From: an uncultured Formosa sp.
Lineage (GTDB): Bacteria; Bacteroidota; Bacteroidia; Flavobacteriales; Flavobacteriaceae
Assembly: GCF_947500765.1 (NCBI RefSeq)
Contig: NZ_CANMTH010000003.1
Coordinates: 531,632-595,631 of the forward strand
Length of the DNA: 64,000 nt
Direction: 5' to 3'
Both the position numbers and the translations under genes were made by a program. Within the stretch, counting starts at the first letter, position 1. Each line of letters opens with the position of its first letter. Of the stretch, positions 17,344 through 25,386 are shown one piece after another. The notes below the pieces were generated by a model. That model was given only the letters and a program-made list of their open reading frames with translations, made no database searches and was not told the DNA's origin.

Positions 17344-17540
17344 GTGATGATTACGCTAAATTTGAAACTGATTTCGTACCTTCTAAAACATCAACAGTCC
17401 TATTTACAGCAATTGTATTAAAATTTCAACAATTATGGAACAACTATTTTAAAAGCACAAACATCGCGTCTAGGAAAAATATAAAACGACATAAACAACA
17501 TGAGCCTAAACGCTATTGGAAATATTTGAGCAAGAAATAG
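17344..17540 (+). pseudogene. Duplicated 3' fragment of the TIGR03915 gene
   Basis: The translation KFETDFVPSKTSTVLFTAIV, LKFQQLWNNYFKSTNIASRK and PKRYWKYLSKK, ending in a stop at 17538, matches the last 60 residues of the gene at 14326-15090 (FDSNFDPSKTSSDLFAAIEL, EFQQLWNDYFKSTNIPSRKN, PKRYWKYLSEKQ). A single-base deletion near 17358 shifts the frame relative to the parent, and there is no start. It is a non-functional copy 2.4 kb from its source, in the same orientation, next to the same type of hairpin repeat. The rest of 17180-17698 holds no gene. Confidence 0.85.
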
Positions 17541-17698
17541 TAACGTAGCAACTACCCTCCTATCATTAATAATAAAAAAATATAAAACACTAGCATTAAA
17601 CCACTTGAACACAGTAATAGAAATAAATATAATTTCTCTCATTTTTTTTTAAGATTTAGTGTTGTGATTTAGATAGGTTTACGACCAATAGATTTTAA

Positions 17699-18412
17699 AA
17701 ACTAGAAACCATCGCCAACCATAGCAATACCGCCATTCTTGTATTTGCGCTTTCTCCTGAACTGGACAGAAAGCACAAGCGGTTTATGGAGTCAGGCAAA
17801 CTTTCTAATACGTTAACCAACAGCAGTCTTAAAAAAGCACAATCCACCGGTTTGGATTGTATCTTGTTCACAGAACAGCAACAGCAAGGTGAAACCTTTG
17901 GTCAGCGGTTTACACATGCCATCGCATCTGTATTCAAAATGGGGTACGATAACGTCATCACCATTGGTAACGATACGCCTCAGTTAATGCCTCAGCATAT
18001 TAAAGAGGCACACCTCAGATTGCAACAGCAACAAGTCACAATCGGACCAAGTATAGATGGTGGATTTTACTTATTGGCACTTTCTAAACACCAATTCAAT
18101 GCCAAAGTGTTTGAAGCATTCGACTGGCAAACAAATAAGGTATTCAGACAAGTACATCACAATCTTACCCCCTCTCAGCAAACATCGCATGAGCAACACA
18201 TACATTGTCTGCCGGCTTTTTACGATTTAGATCAACAATCTACCATCAAAAAGATACTTGCTCAATTAGGAACGGCATATAAAAGTATCATGGCGTGTTT
18301 ACAAGCACTTCTCACTGAAAAAAACACCATATTACAATACCTTCAAAACGGTCTCGACACAGACTTCACTTCTCCGTTTTACAATAAAGGCTCACCCATT
18401 AATACACTGTAA
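17699..18412 (+). CDS. DUF2064 / TIGR04282-type glycosyltransferase-like protein, start unclear
   Basis: The protein resembles the DUF2064 family, nucleotidyl/glycosyltransferase-fold proteins related to MobA/CofC. The motifs ITIGNDTPQLMPQHI and IGPSIDGGFYLLAL (the DGGFYLL signature) are clear. The first ATG is at 17786 and gives 208 residues, but the frame is open back to a stop at 17696-17698 and encodes SNTAILVFALSPELDRKHK, which is the expected N-terminal strand of the family. No ATG, GTG or TTG lies at the right place upstream. Either the 5' end has been lost or an unusual start is used. The TonB receptor gene follows 36-54 bases downstream. Confidence 0.65.
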   Translation, partial: KLETIANHSNTAILVFALSPELDRKHKRFMESGKLSNTLTNSSLKKAQSTGLDCILFTEQQQQGETFGQRFTHAIASVFKMGYDNVITIGNDTPQLMPQHIKEAHLRLQQQQVTIGPSIDGGFYLLALSKHQFNAKVFEAFDWQTNKVFRQVHHNLTPSQQTSHEQHIHCLPAFYDLDQQSTIKKILAQLGTAYKSIMACLQALLTEKNTILQYLQNGLDTDFTSPFYNKGSPINTL

Positions 18413-18466
18413 ATACCGTTTTAATTAATGTATTAAAGGCATCCTCAGGTGCACTCAACAACGTTT

Positions 18467-21400
18467 ATGAAAAAAATTTTAGGAATAGCATGTATGCTAT
18501 GCTTTACTGTGCTATATGCACAAGAAGATGTAGTCGTTACGGTTATCGATTTTAATACCAATCAACATCTTACAAAGATCACAGTAAGTTTAGTCAATAC
18601 CAATATGGCTTACGAGGTCAATAAAACAACCTCTACTTCAGGGAAAGTGGTCTTCAACTCCATTCCTGTAGTCAATGGATATCAAGTTATTTTTGATGGA
18701 AATGACACCTATGCCCCACAAGTGTCTGAACGTTTAGATGTGCGTTCTAACCAAGAACTCAGCGTGCAATTGTTTTTGGTTCCGGCGGCATCGGTGACAG
18801 AGAACTTAGATGAAATCGTCATCTCCTCAGTGGCAGGTACACGCATCAATACCAAGTCGGCAGAAGTGTCTTTCGAATTGAAGGAAGCAGAACTTAAAGC
18901 CTTGCCTATAGAAGGCCGAGATATCACACGCGCATTGTTTAGATTACCCAACGTCTCGCAAGCAACAGGTTTTTTCCCAGAAGCTCCCAACGTCAGTATC
19001 AATGGTGGAAATGGATTGTATACCTCCTACCTTATTGATGGTTTAGATAATAACGAACGCTTTTTAGGTGGACAAAAATTCGCGATTCCTGTGGGGTTTA
19101 CTAAAGATATTACAGTACTCACCAACAACTATTCTGCAGAATTTGGGTTGTCAAACAACGGTGTCATCAACGTCACAACCAAATCAGGTGGAAATACAAT
19201 TGAAGGGGAAGTCTTTTTTGTTACACGTCCGGGTGCTGTTATTGATGCAAGCTCTGCTTTTGCACAACGGGACTTGTCCGGAAATCAAGTGCAAGATGGG
19301 TTTCAACGCTACCAACAGGGATTTGCTATTGGCGGCCCCATAGTTAAAGATAAAACCTTCTTTTTCGTGAATGCAGAGTATACACGAGACTTAAAGGATA
19401 ATCTTCTAAATTCGGAGCAACTAAATGTAAATGAATCAATTAGAGGGACTAATAATTTCACCTACCTCTCTGCTAAAATAGATCAGAACTGGTCTAAACG
19501 TTTTAGGAGTTCCCTGCGTGCTAACGTTGGATTAGTAACGATTGAACGTCAGGGTGGCGGATTAGAAGGAGGCGTGCTTTTTCCTTCTGCAGGAAATTTT
19601 CAAGATCGCAACTCCCTAAACATAGCATTTAAAAATGATTTTATAGGAGATACTTACAGTGTGCAAAGTAACCTGCAATATTCCCGTTTTAGATGGGATT
19701 ATAGCCGACCTATAGATGCCGATAGTCCGCGAGTAACCATACTAGATCCTGCGTCCTCTGCCATTGCAATCATCGGACGCCCAGGTTTCGATTTCGACGA
19801 ATTGGAAAACACGTTTCAGTTTCAACAAAAAGGAAAATTCTATCTGGGTCTGCACACCCTTAAAGCAGGTTTAGGTCTTATTTCAGGTAAACATAGACTT
19901 ACAGGCGGTGGAAATCCTAACGGAAACTATACCGTGCGATTAACCCAAAACCAATTAAACGACTTAAGTAATGCCAATTTGGGAAGTCATTTAAGCATTA
20001 CCGATATTCCAGCAGAGGCTACAGTTACGTCTTATGATGTGGAATTGCGCCCACAAGCGTTCGGAGCCACCCAAAATATCTATTCGCTGTATTTGGAAGA
20101 TGAATGGAGCGCTACTAATAAACTTAAAATCATTTACGGCTTACGTTACGATTACGATAACCTGTCTAAAGGTGGAAATACGAAAGGCGATCTCAATAAT
20201 GTCGCACCACGTTTCAATTTCAATTATAAATTAGGCGATCATGCCAGTATCCGTGGAGGTTATGGCGTATTTTACGATAAAATCAATTATGCGCTATATA
20301 GCGATGCCCTACAACAGAATACAGATGGAGCCGACTATAAATTGCAAATTCAAGAATTTATAGATTTAGGTATTCTACCGTCAGATACGAATATTAATCG
20401 GGTAACCTTTCAAGGCAATTTATCGGCTTCTTTTGTAGAAGATGATAACATTGGGTATTTAAACGGCCCGTCTGGAGAAAGTTTACAAGACCGCAGAGAG
20501 AGTGTGTTTAGTAACGAACGCCGTATTCTTAATCCTAATGGTTATAAAAATCCGTACACCCATCAGTTTTCATTGGGATATCAATTACAAATCAATCAAA
20601 GCAGTTTGTTTTATGTCGATCTGGTGCATAATGAAGGTCGAGATCTATTTAGACTCCGTAATTTAAATGCCGCAGCAGAATTTCCTATAGCTGAAGATTT
20701 TACACAAAATGATGTGCGTACAGCAGCCGAAGCAGATTTGTCCAGGCCCATTCCCATAGACAATAGCGGCGCAACAATTAACGGACAACGGGTTACAGGG
20801 ATTGCCCGCAGTGTGATAATGACAGAAAGTGAAGGGCGCTCGCGCTATACCGCCTTGAGTTTTAACTACCAACAAGATCGTGGCGATGGTATATTTGGAT
20901 ACCGCCTAAATTATACCTTATCGTCGTCCAAAAACGATACGGAAGGGATTAATTTTAGAGCAATGGATGCTAATAATTACGATCTGGAATTCGGACCTTC
21001 CATTAACGACCGCACACATCTTATCAATGCCATCGGGAATCTGTACCCTGCAAAAGGATTGGCAATTACGCTTGCGGGATTATTGCAAAGCGGACAACCC
21101 ATAAATAGAATTCCAAATACCAGTATCGTATCTACTCAGTTTGAACAATTCCTAACCCGAGATTTAAATGGTGATGGTACGGGTTTTGGAGAAAATTACA
21201 CAGGGAACAGCGACCGCTCACCAGGAGAATCCCGAAACAGCGACCGCCTCCCGTGGTCCTATACCTTCGATTTTGCCATACAATACCAATTTGAAGTGTC
21301 TAAAGGGAATAAAATAGAATTGCGAGCAGATGTGTTTAATGTATTTAATACCGTAAACCTAAGCGGATTTAGTAATAATGCCACCCAAAGTAATCAAATT

Positions 21401-21487
21401 CAAGAAGGCCCTGCAGGAAGTGGCATTGTTGCAAGAAATGCAGCGCCGCCAAGACAGTTTCAGTTTGGAGTAAGATATTTATTTTAA
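18467..21487 (+). CDS. TonB-dependent receptor with carboxypeptidase-regulatory-like N-domain
   Basis: An outer-membrane active-transport receptor of about 1006 residues. The start at 18467 (MKKILGIACMLCFTVLYAQ) gives a standard signal peptide; an in-frame ATG at 18449 would add six residues. A carboxypeptidase-D regulatory-like domain covers about 20-110, a plug domain follows (ALPIEGRDITRALFRLPNVS, then YLIDGLDNNERF), and the rest is a 22-strand barrel ending in the terminal aromatic FQFGVRYLF. There is no SusD partner beside it, so it is of the oar-like/OmpA-related TonB group. The nucleoside hydrolase gene 34 bases downstream suggests uptake of a nucleoside or related compound, which is inference. 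Confidence 0.88.
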   Translation: MKKILGIACMLCFTVLYAQEDVVVTVIDFNTNQHLTKITVSLVNTNMAYEVNKTTSTSGKVVFNSIPVVNGYQVIFDGNDTYAPQVSERLDVRSNQELSVQLFLVPAASVTENLDEIVISSVAGTRINTKSAEVSFELKEAELKALPIEGRDITRALFRLPNVSQATGFFPEAPNVSINGGNGLYTSYLIDGLDNNERFLGGQKFAIPVGFTKDITVLTNNYSAEFGLSNNGVINVTTKSGGNTIEGEVFFVTRPGAVIDASSAFAQRDLSGNQVQDGFQRYQQGFAIGGPIVKDKTFFFVNAEYTRDLKDNLLNSEQLNVNESIRGTNNFTYLSAKIDQNWSKRFRSSLRANVGLVTIERQGGGLEGGVLFPSAGNFQDRNSLNIAFKNDFIGDTYSVQSNLQYSRFRWDYSRPIDADSPRVTILDPASSAIAIIGRPGFDFDELENTFQFQQKGKFYLGLHTLKAGLGLISGKHRLTGGGNPNGNYTVRLTQNQLNDLSNANLGSHLSITDIPAEATVTSYDVELRPQAFGATQNIYSLYLEDEWSATNKLKIIYGLRYDYDNLSKGGNTKGDLNNVAPRFNFNYKLGDHASIRGGYGVFYDKINYALYSDALQQNTDGADYKLQIQEFIDLGILPSDTNINRVTFQGNLSASFVEDDNIGYLNGPSGESLQDRRESVFSNERRILNPNGYKNPYTHQFSLGYQLQINQSSLFYVDLVHNEGRDLFRLRNLNAAAEFPIAEDFTQNDVRTAAEADLSRPIPIDNSGATINGQRVTGIARSVIMTESEGRSRYTALSFNYQQDRGDGIFGYRLNYTLSSSKNDTEGINFRAMDANNYDLEFGPSINDRTHLINAIGNLYPAKGLAITLAGLLQSGQPINRIPNTSIVSTQFEQFLTRDLNGDGTGFGENYTGNSDRSPGESRNSDRLPWSYTFDFAIQYQFEVSKGNKIELRADVFNVFNTVNLSGFSNNATQSNQIQEGPAGSGIVARNAAPPRQFQFGVRYLF

Positions 21488-21521
21488 GACAGCGTTAATC
21501 ACGTTTAAAAAAAGAAATCAG

Positions 21522-22457
21522 ATGTTTAAAAAGTTATTAAAATTCAGTGCATGTTGTGTAATCGCCTTAATGATACAGACCAGTAAGGCTCAATCAGACT
21601 ACCAAAAAATCCCAGTAATTATTGATGCCGATACAGCTAATGAAGTAGACGATTTGTTTGCCATTGTGCGTGCTGTTGGCGAACCTAAATTTAATGTGCT
21701 CGGGATTACCTCTGCTCAGTTTCATACGTCTCCTTATGCGAGTGATAGTACCGTGGTAGAAAGTCAGCGCATCAACGAACGACTCATGGCATTAATGGGT
21801 AGCACAGACATTCCGTTACCTTTAGGGAGCAACAACGCCTTAACGGCTCCCAATACTCCTCAAGATTCCGAAGCAGCACGTTTTATCATTGAAAAAGCCC
21901 ATCAACTTAAGGCGGACCAAACCTTACAGCTCGTTATTTTAGGCTCGTGTACTAACGTGGTGTCTGCAATACTGTTAGATGAAACCATAATCCCTAAAAT
22001 TCAAGTGAACTATTTAGGGTTTTGGCACGATCCACAGGAGAACACCTATAATAAAAAAGAGTTTAATTCAGGAAACGATACCATTGCCGTTAATGTGCTT
22101 TTAAACCATCCTACGTTAAACTTAAGAGTCATGACGGCCACAACAAGTCTGCATTTAGTGTTTAAAAAAACCACAGTCGATATGCAACTCAAAGGGAAAG
22201 GTGACATGCCTGAATATTTAGTAAATCGCTGGGAGACCTATAACCGCTGGTGGACCAAAAAAGATCCTGAAAAAACAGCATGGATCATGTGGGATGTTGC
22301 CATTATAGAGGCTTTAATTCATCCGGAATGGACCACTTTAGAAACGTTTAAAACACCTAAAGAAAATACGCAACGGGATATTAAAATCTATACAAAAATT
22401 GATGTAGACAACATGGAACATGATTTCTGGAGACACTTAAACAAGTTGATGAACTAA
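21522..22457 (+). CDS. Nucleoside hydrolase (IunH family), exported
   Basis: A 311-residue inosine-uridine preferring nucleoside hydrolase-like enzyme that splits N-ribosides into base and ribose. The calcium-binding motif is IIDADTANEVDDLFA at about 33-47, a variant of the family's DTDPGxDDA. The N-terminus (MFKKLLKFSACCVIALMIQT, then SKAQ) is a signal peptide, so it acts in the periplasm or outside. It lies 34 bases after the TonB receptor gene in the same orientation and is probably co-transcribed with it. Together they suggest salvage of nucleosides. Substrate preference cannot be told. Confidence 0.85.
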   Translation: MFKKLLKFSACCVIALMIQTSKAQSDYQKIPVIIDADTANEVDDLFAIVRAVGEPKFNVLGITSAQFHTSPYASDSTVVESQRINERLMALMGSTDIPLPLGSNNALTAPNTPQDSEAARFIIEKAHQLKADQTLQLVILGSCTNVVSAILLDETIIPKIQVNYLGFWHDPQENTYNKKEFNSGNDTIAVNVLLNHPTLNLRVMTATTSLHLVFKKTTVDMQLKGKGDMPEYLVNRWETYNRWWTKKDPEKTAWIMWDVAIIEALIHPEWTTLETFKTPKENTQRDIKIYTKIDVDNMEHDFWRHLNKLMN

Positions 22458-22542
22458 ACCATATAACATACTTAAAATCAATTTATAAAATAATTTAAAT
22501 ACAATACAAAAACAGCTTATAAGCCTATCATTACAGACCAAA

Positions 22543-22581
22543 ACACGGTACCTAAAACAATAAAGATCCTAGGTACCGTGT
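22543..22581. terminator. Hairpin between convergent genes
   Basis: ACACGGTACCTA at 22543-22554 and TAGGTACCGTGT at 22570-22581 form a perfect 12-bp stem with a 15-base loop. It lies between the ends of the nucleoside hydrolase (+) and the MDR reductase (-). There is no long T-run, so the efficiency is uncertain. Confidence 0.6.
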
Positions 22582-22642
22582 GAGTATAAAAACTTAAATT
22601 GTAAAGTAGATTTTAAAGCCCTAAATAGACTTAGACGTCATA

Positions 22643-23650
22643 TTAAAAGCCTTCTAAAACAAGTTTACCTTTTGCTTTCCCTGTTTCTAAAAATGCATGT
22701 GCTTTACGCAGATTTTCAGCATTAATAATGCCAAAGTTTTCTCCTAATGTCGTTTTAATGGTTCCGTTGTCAATCAACTCCGAAACTTCATTTAAAATAT
22801 GGTGTTGTTCCATCATATCTTCCGTTTGAAACATAGACCGTGTAAACATAAACTCGATATGCGTAGATACTGCTTTTGCTTTAAAAGGCATCACGTTAAA
22901 GGATTTAGGATCGTCAATAAATCCAAATTTCCCTTGTGGTTTTATCAATTTAGCAATCTCATCGGCATGTTGCTCTGTACCGTTTAAACTCACCACGTAA
23001 TCTGGTGCAGCAAGGTGGTATTTTTCTAATTCTTCACTCAATTTATGCTTATGGTTAATAACAGCATCTGCCCCCAAATCTTTTAACCATGCCGTCGTTT
23101 CTTCACGAGACGCCGTACCAATAATATTCAGTTTGGTTAGCTTTTTAGCCAATTGCACTAATATAGAACCAACGCCTCCAGCGGCTCCAATGACTAAAAT
23201 AGATTTACTAGCATCATCTTTCGCCACTTGTAATCTATCAAACAAGAGTTCGTAAGCTGTAAGTGATGTTAACGGCAAGGCTGCGGCTTCGGCATAAGAT
23301 AAACGTGATGGTTTTTTACCCACAATACGTTCATCTACTATTTGATACTGCGCATAACTTCCTTGACGTGTAAAATCGCCAGCATACCAAACCTCATCAC
23401 CTACTTTAAAAAGCGAAACCTCATCGCCTACTGCTTTTACAATGCCTGTAGCATCCCAACCAATCACTTTCCAATCATCTCCTTCTACAGGCATTCCTGC
23501 GCGGACTTTATAATCTGCCGGGTTTACAGAAATGGCTTTTATGTCTACTAAAAGGTCTCGCCCTACAGCTTGTGGTATTTGTAATTCTATGTCTTGCAAA
23601 GAGTTAACATCTTCTATTGGAAGATTATCTTTATATCCTATAGCTTTCAT
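22643..23650 (-). CDS. Zinc-type alcohol dehydrogenase / quinone oxidoreductase-like MDR protein
   Basis: A 335-residue cytoplasmic NADPH-dependent reductase of the medium-chain family. The N-terminal GroES-like domain has ISVNPADYKVRAGMP and GWDATGIVKAVG, and the Rossmann domain has VIGAAGGVGSILVQLAKK. The structural zinc cysteines are absent, as in quinone oxidoreductases and ZADH1-like enzymes. The gene lies downstream of a nitroreductase on the same strand, separated by 315 bases that are filled by a tandem repeat. The arrangement mirrors the MDR/nitroreductase pair at the left of the window. Confidence 0.85.
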   Translation of the reverse strand: MKAIGYKDNLPIEDVNSLQDIELQIPQAVGRDLLVDIKAISVNPADYKVRAGMPVEGDDWKVIGWDATGIVKAVGDEVSLFKVGDEVWYAGDFTRQGSYAQYQIVDERIVGKKPSRLSYAEAAALPLTSLTAYELLFDRLQVAKDDASKSILVIGAAGGVGSILVQLAKKLTKLNIIGTASREETTAWLKDLGADAVINHKHKLSEELEKYHLAAPDYVVSLNGTEQHADEIAKLIKPQGKFGFIDDPKSFNVMPFKAKAVSTHIEFMFTRSMFQTEDMMEQHHILNEVSELIDNGTIKTTLGENFGIINAENLRKAHAFLETGKAKGKLVLEGF

Positions 23651-23708
23651 GCTTTTGTGTTTTTTAGATTTTTGAATATTCTTAATTCTGTCATTTTAAG
23701 GGGATGAA

Positions 23709-23992
23709 ATGTCATTCCGAGGAAACGAAGAATCTCCTAACACTGTCATTCCGAGGAATCTAGGATTCTCCTATGCTTCCATAAATACTTCATAGCATTC
23801 TAAATGACACCTAAAACAAAAACTTATTTCCAAGTAACTATAGCTTCAAAATGTCATTCCGAGGAAACGAAGAATCTCCTAACACTGTCATTCCGAGGAA
23901 TCGAGGAATCTCCTATGCTTCTATAAATACTTCATAGCATTCTAAATGACACCTAAAACAAAAACTTATTTCCAAGTCACTATAGCTTCAAA
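23709..23992. repeat. Two tandem 142-bp units including a gene 3' end
   Basis: The units 23709-23850 and 23851-23992 are nearly identical. Each contains two TGTCATTCCGAGG motifs and ends with ACTTATTTCCAAGT and TATAGCTTCAAA, which in the second unit is the last 27 bases of the nitroreductase gene. The first unit thus carries a non-coding copy of that gene's end. Confidence 0.88.
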
Positions 23993-24640
23993 ATCACGTC
24001 TTGATTTCCCAAATTCTGGATCTGCTTTTCTATACCCAAAAGCAACCATAAATGACAACCCATATTTATCCGTATCTACACCAAACTTTTCTTGTAATAA
24101 GGCTTCTGCTTTTTCTTGATGAAAACCTTCAATCGGACAAGAATCAATTCCTGTTAATGCCGCAGCAGTCATCATATTTCCTAAAGCGATATACGTTTGT
24201 TTAGAAGACCAATCAAATAACTTTTTATCTGTATCTAAATCAAAATCTCGTTCTTGAAATTCTCTGTAGAATGTAGAATACATATCAATAACCTCTTGTG
24301 GTAATTGCTTCACATCTTTCATCATATGCATAATATACTCCGAATCATGTTTCACCATAGGTGCTTTCATACTTAATCCCAATACAAAATGACTAGCTGT
24401 ATCTAATTTTAAAGGTGCTCCCCAAGCTACAGGTTTTAATAACTCACGTAACTCCTTATCCTGAACAACTATAAAATGCCAAGGCTCGAAACCAAATGAA
24501 CTTGGTGATAAATGTGCGGTTTCTAGAATGAATTTCATATCCTCGTCCGATACCTTCTTGGTAGCATCAAATTCCTTTGTGGCATGTCTGAAATTAAAAG
24601 CGTTTAATATATCTGCTTTTGCAATGTTTGGTGTGTTCAT
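23966..24640 (-). CDS. Nitroreductase-family NAD(P)H oxidoreductase
   Basis: A 224-residue FMN-dependent nitroreductase with FNFRHATKEF and SPSSFGFEPWHFIVV near the N-terminus and GIDSCPIEGF toward the C-terminus. It is the paralogue of the enzyme at 852-1484 (RYATK, PTSSGLQPFEIIVV, GVDATPMEGF). It would reduce quinones or nitro compounds in the cytoplasm. It is transcribed away from an HxlR-type regulator, and a palindrome ACTATA-N5-TATAGT lies 29 bases upstream of the start. Control by that regulator is therefore likely. The 3' end is part of a tandem repeat. Confidence 0.87.
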   Translation of the reverse strand: MNTPNIAKADILNAFNFRHATKEFDATKKVSDEDMKFILETAHLSPSSFGFEPWHFIVVQDKELRELLKPVAWGAPLKLDTASHFVLGLSMKAPMVKHDSEYIMHMMKDVKQLPQEVIDMYSTFYREFQERDFDLDTDKKLFDWSSKQTYIALGNMMTAAALTGIDSCPIEGFHQEKAEALLQEKFGVDTDKYGLSFMVAFGYRKADPEFGKSRRDFEAIVTWK

Positions 24641-24668
24641 CGTTATATGATTTTATAAAATGGATTAT

Positions 24669-24685
24669 ACTATATTTTTTATAGT
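24669..24685. promoter_or_regulatory. Probable HxlR operator, nitroreductase side
   Basis: ACTATA-TTTTT-TATAGT is a 17-bp palindrome 28 bases upstream of the nitroreductase start. The same arms and spacing recur at 24794-24810. The arms fit the TACT/AGTA pattern known for HxlR-family sites. Confidence 0.65.
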
Positions 24686-24793
24686 GACAAAAGTAAGTAT
24701 AGTCTTTTAAACTCACAATAACGGTCTAAAAGTATAGTATAAACATTTTATTACAAACAGTTAATTTTCAACACTTTGAAACATCATATTTTT

Positions 24794-24840
24794 ACTATAA
24801 AAAGTATAGTTGTATATTAAAATATAGTATGATACCTTTG
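24794..24840 (+). promoter_or_regulatory. HxlR-type gene promoter with operator
   Basis: ACTATA-AAAAG-TATAGT lies at 24794-24810. A Bacteroidota -7 box TACCTTTG is at 24833-24840 and TTG at 24810-24812 is a -33 candidate with about 20 bases between, so the palindrome overlaps the -33 element. Further half-sites TATAGT occur at 24698, 24733 and 24824. Confidence 0.6.
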
Positions 24841-24882
24841 TACCAGTAATAACTATAACTAATAGCATTTTTTAAATATCAT

Positions 24883-25227
24883 ATGTATAAATATAAAGGA
24901 AAGGAATACCCCTGTTGTGCAAGTTTAACCATGGGTATTATTGGAGGGAAATGGAAAACCGTCATTTTATATCATTTATTAGACGGAACACTCAGATATA
25001 ATGAATTGCGAAAAGCAATGCCTACGGTTACAGAGCGCACCTTAAGCTTACAACTAAAACATTTAGAAGAAGATGGCATTGTAAAACGAAAAGTATATAC
25101 TTCTAAACCGCCTTTAAAAGTAGAATACTCGTTAACCGATTTTGGAAAAACATTAATTCCTCTAATCAAATCTATTGCAGATTGGGGCGTTATGGTTGTT
25201 GAGAAACAAGGAGAAATTGTAGAATAA
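24883..25227 (+). CDS. HxlR-family winged helix regulator
   Basis: A 114-residue MarR-like winged helix protein with a conserved Cys pair near the N-terminus (EYPCCASL), MGIIGGKWKTVILYHLLDGT and MPTVTERTLSLQLKHLEEDG, which define the HxlR group. Proteins of this group commonly sense electrophiles, quinones or hypochlorite through N-terminal cysteines. It is divergent from the nitroreductase gene, and two identical-spacing palindromes lie between. It probably represses both the nitroreductase and itself until a reactive compound modifies Cys. Confidence 0.88.
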   Translation: MYKYKGKEYPCCASLTMGIIGGKWKTVILYHLLDGTLRYNELRKAMPTVTERTLSLQLKHLEEDGIVKRKVYTSKPPLKVEYSLTDFGKTLIPLIKSIADWGVMVVEKQGEIVE

Positions 25228-25287
25228 ATACAGAATGCACTGCCCGCCTAGAGCTTTTGTGTTTACTAAAAGTTATATCAAAAAACA

Positions 25288-25323
25288 CGTGTATAGCATC
25301 GCATTAAAGGATGACTATACACG
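25288..25323. terminator. Hairpin between convergent genes
   Basis: CGTGTATAG at 25288-25296 pairs with CTATACACG at 25315-25323. It stands between the ends of the hxlR-type gene and the acyl-CoA dehydrogenase gene. Confidence 0.45.
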
Positions 25324-25386
25324 CGCTTAAACTGGCTTGATTCACATCTTCTTTTACTCTAAATAAAAGAATCTTATGTATTAATT

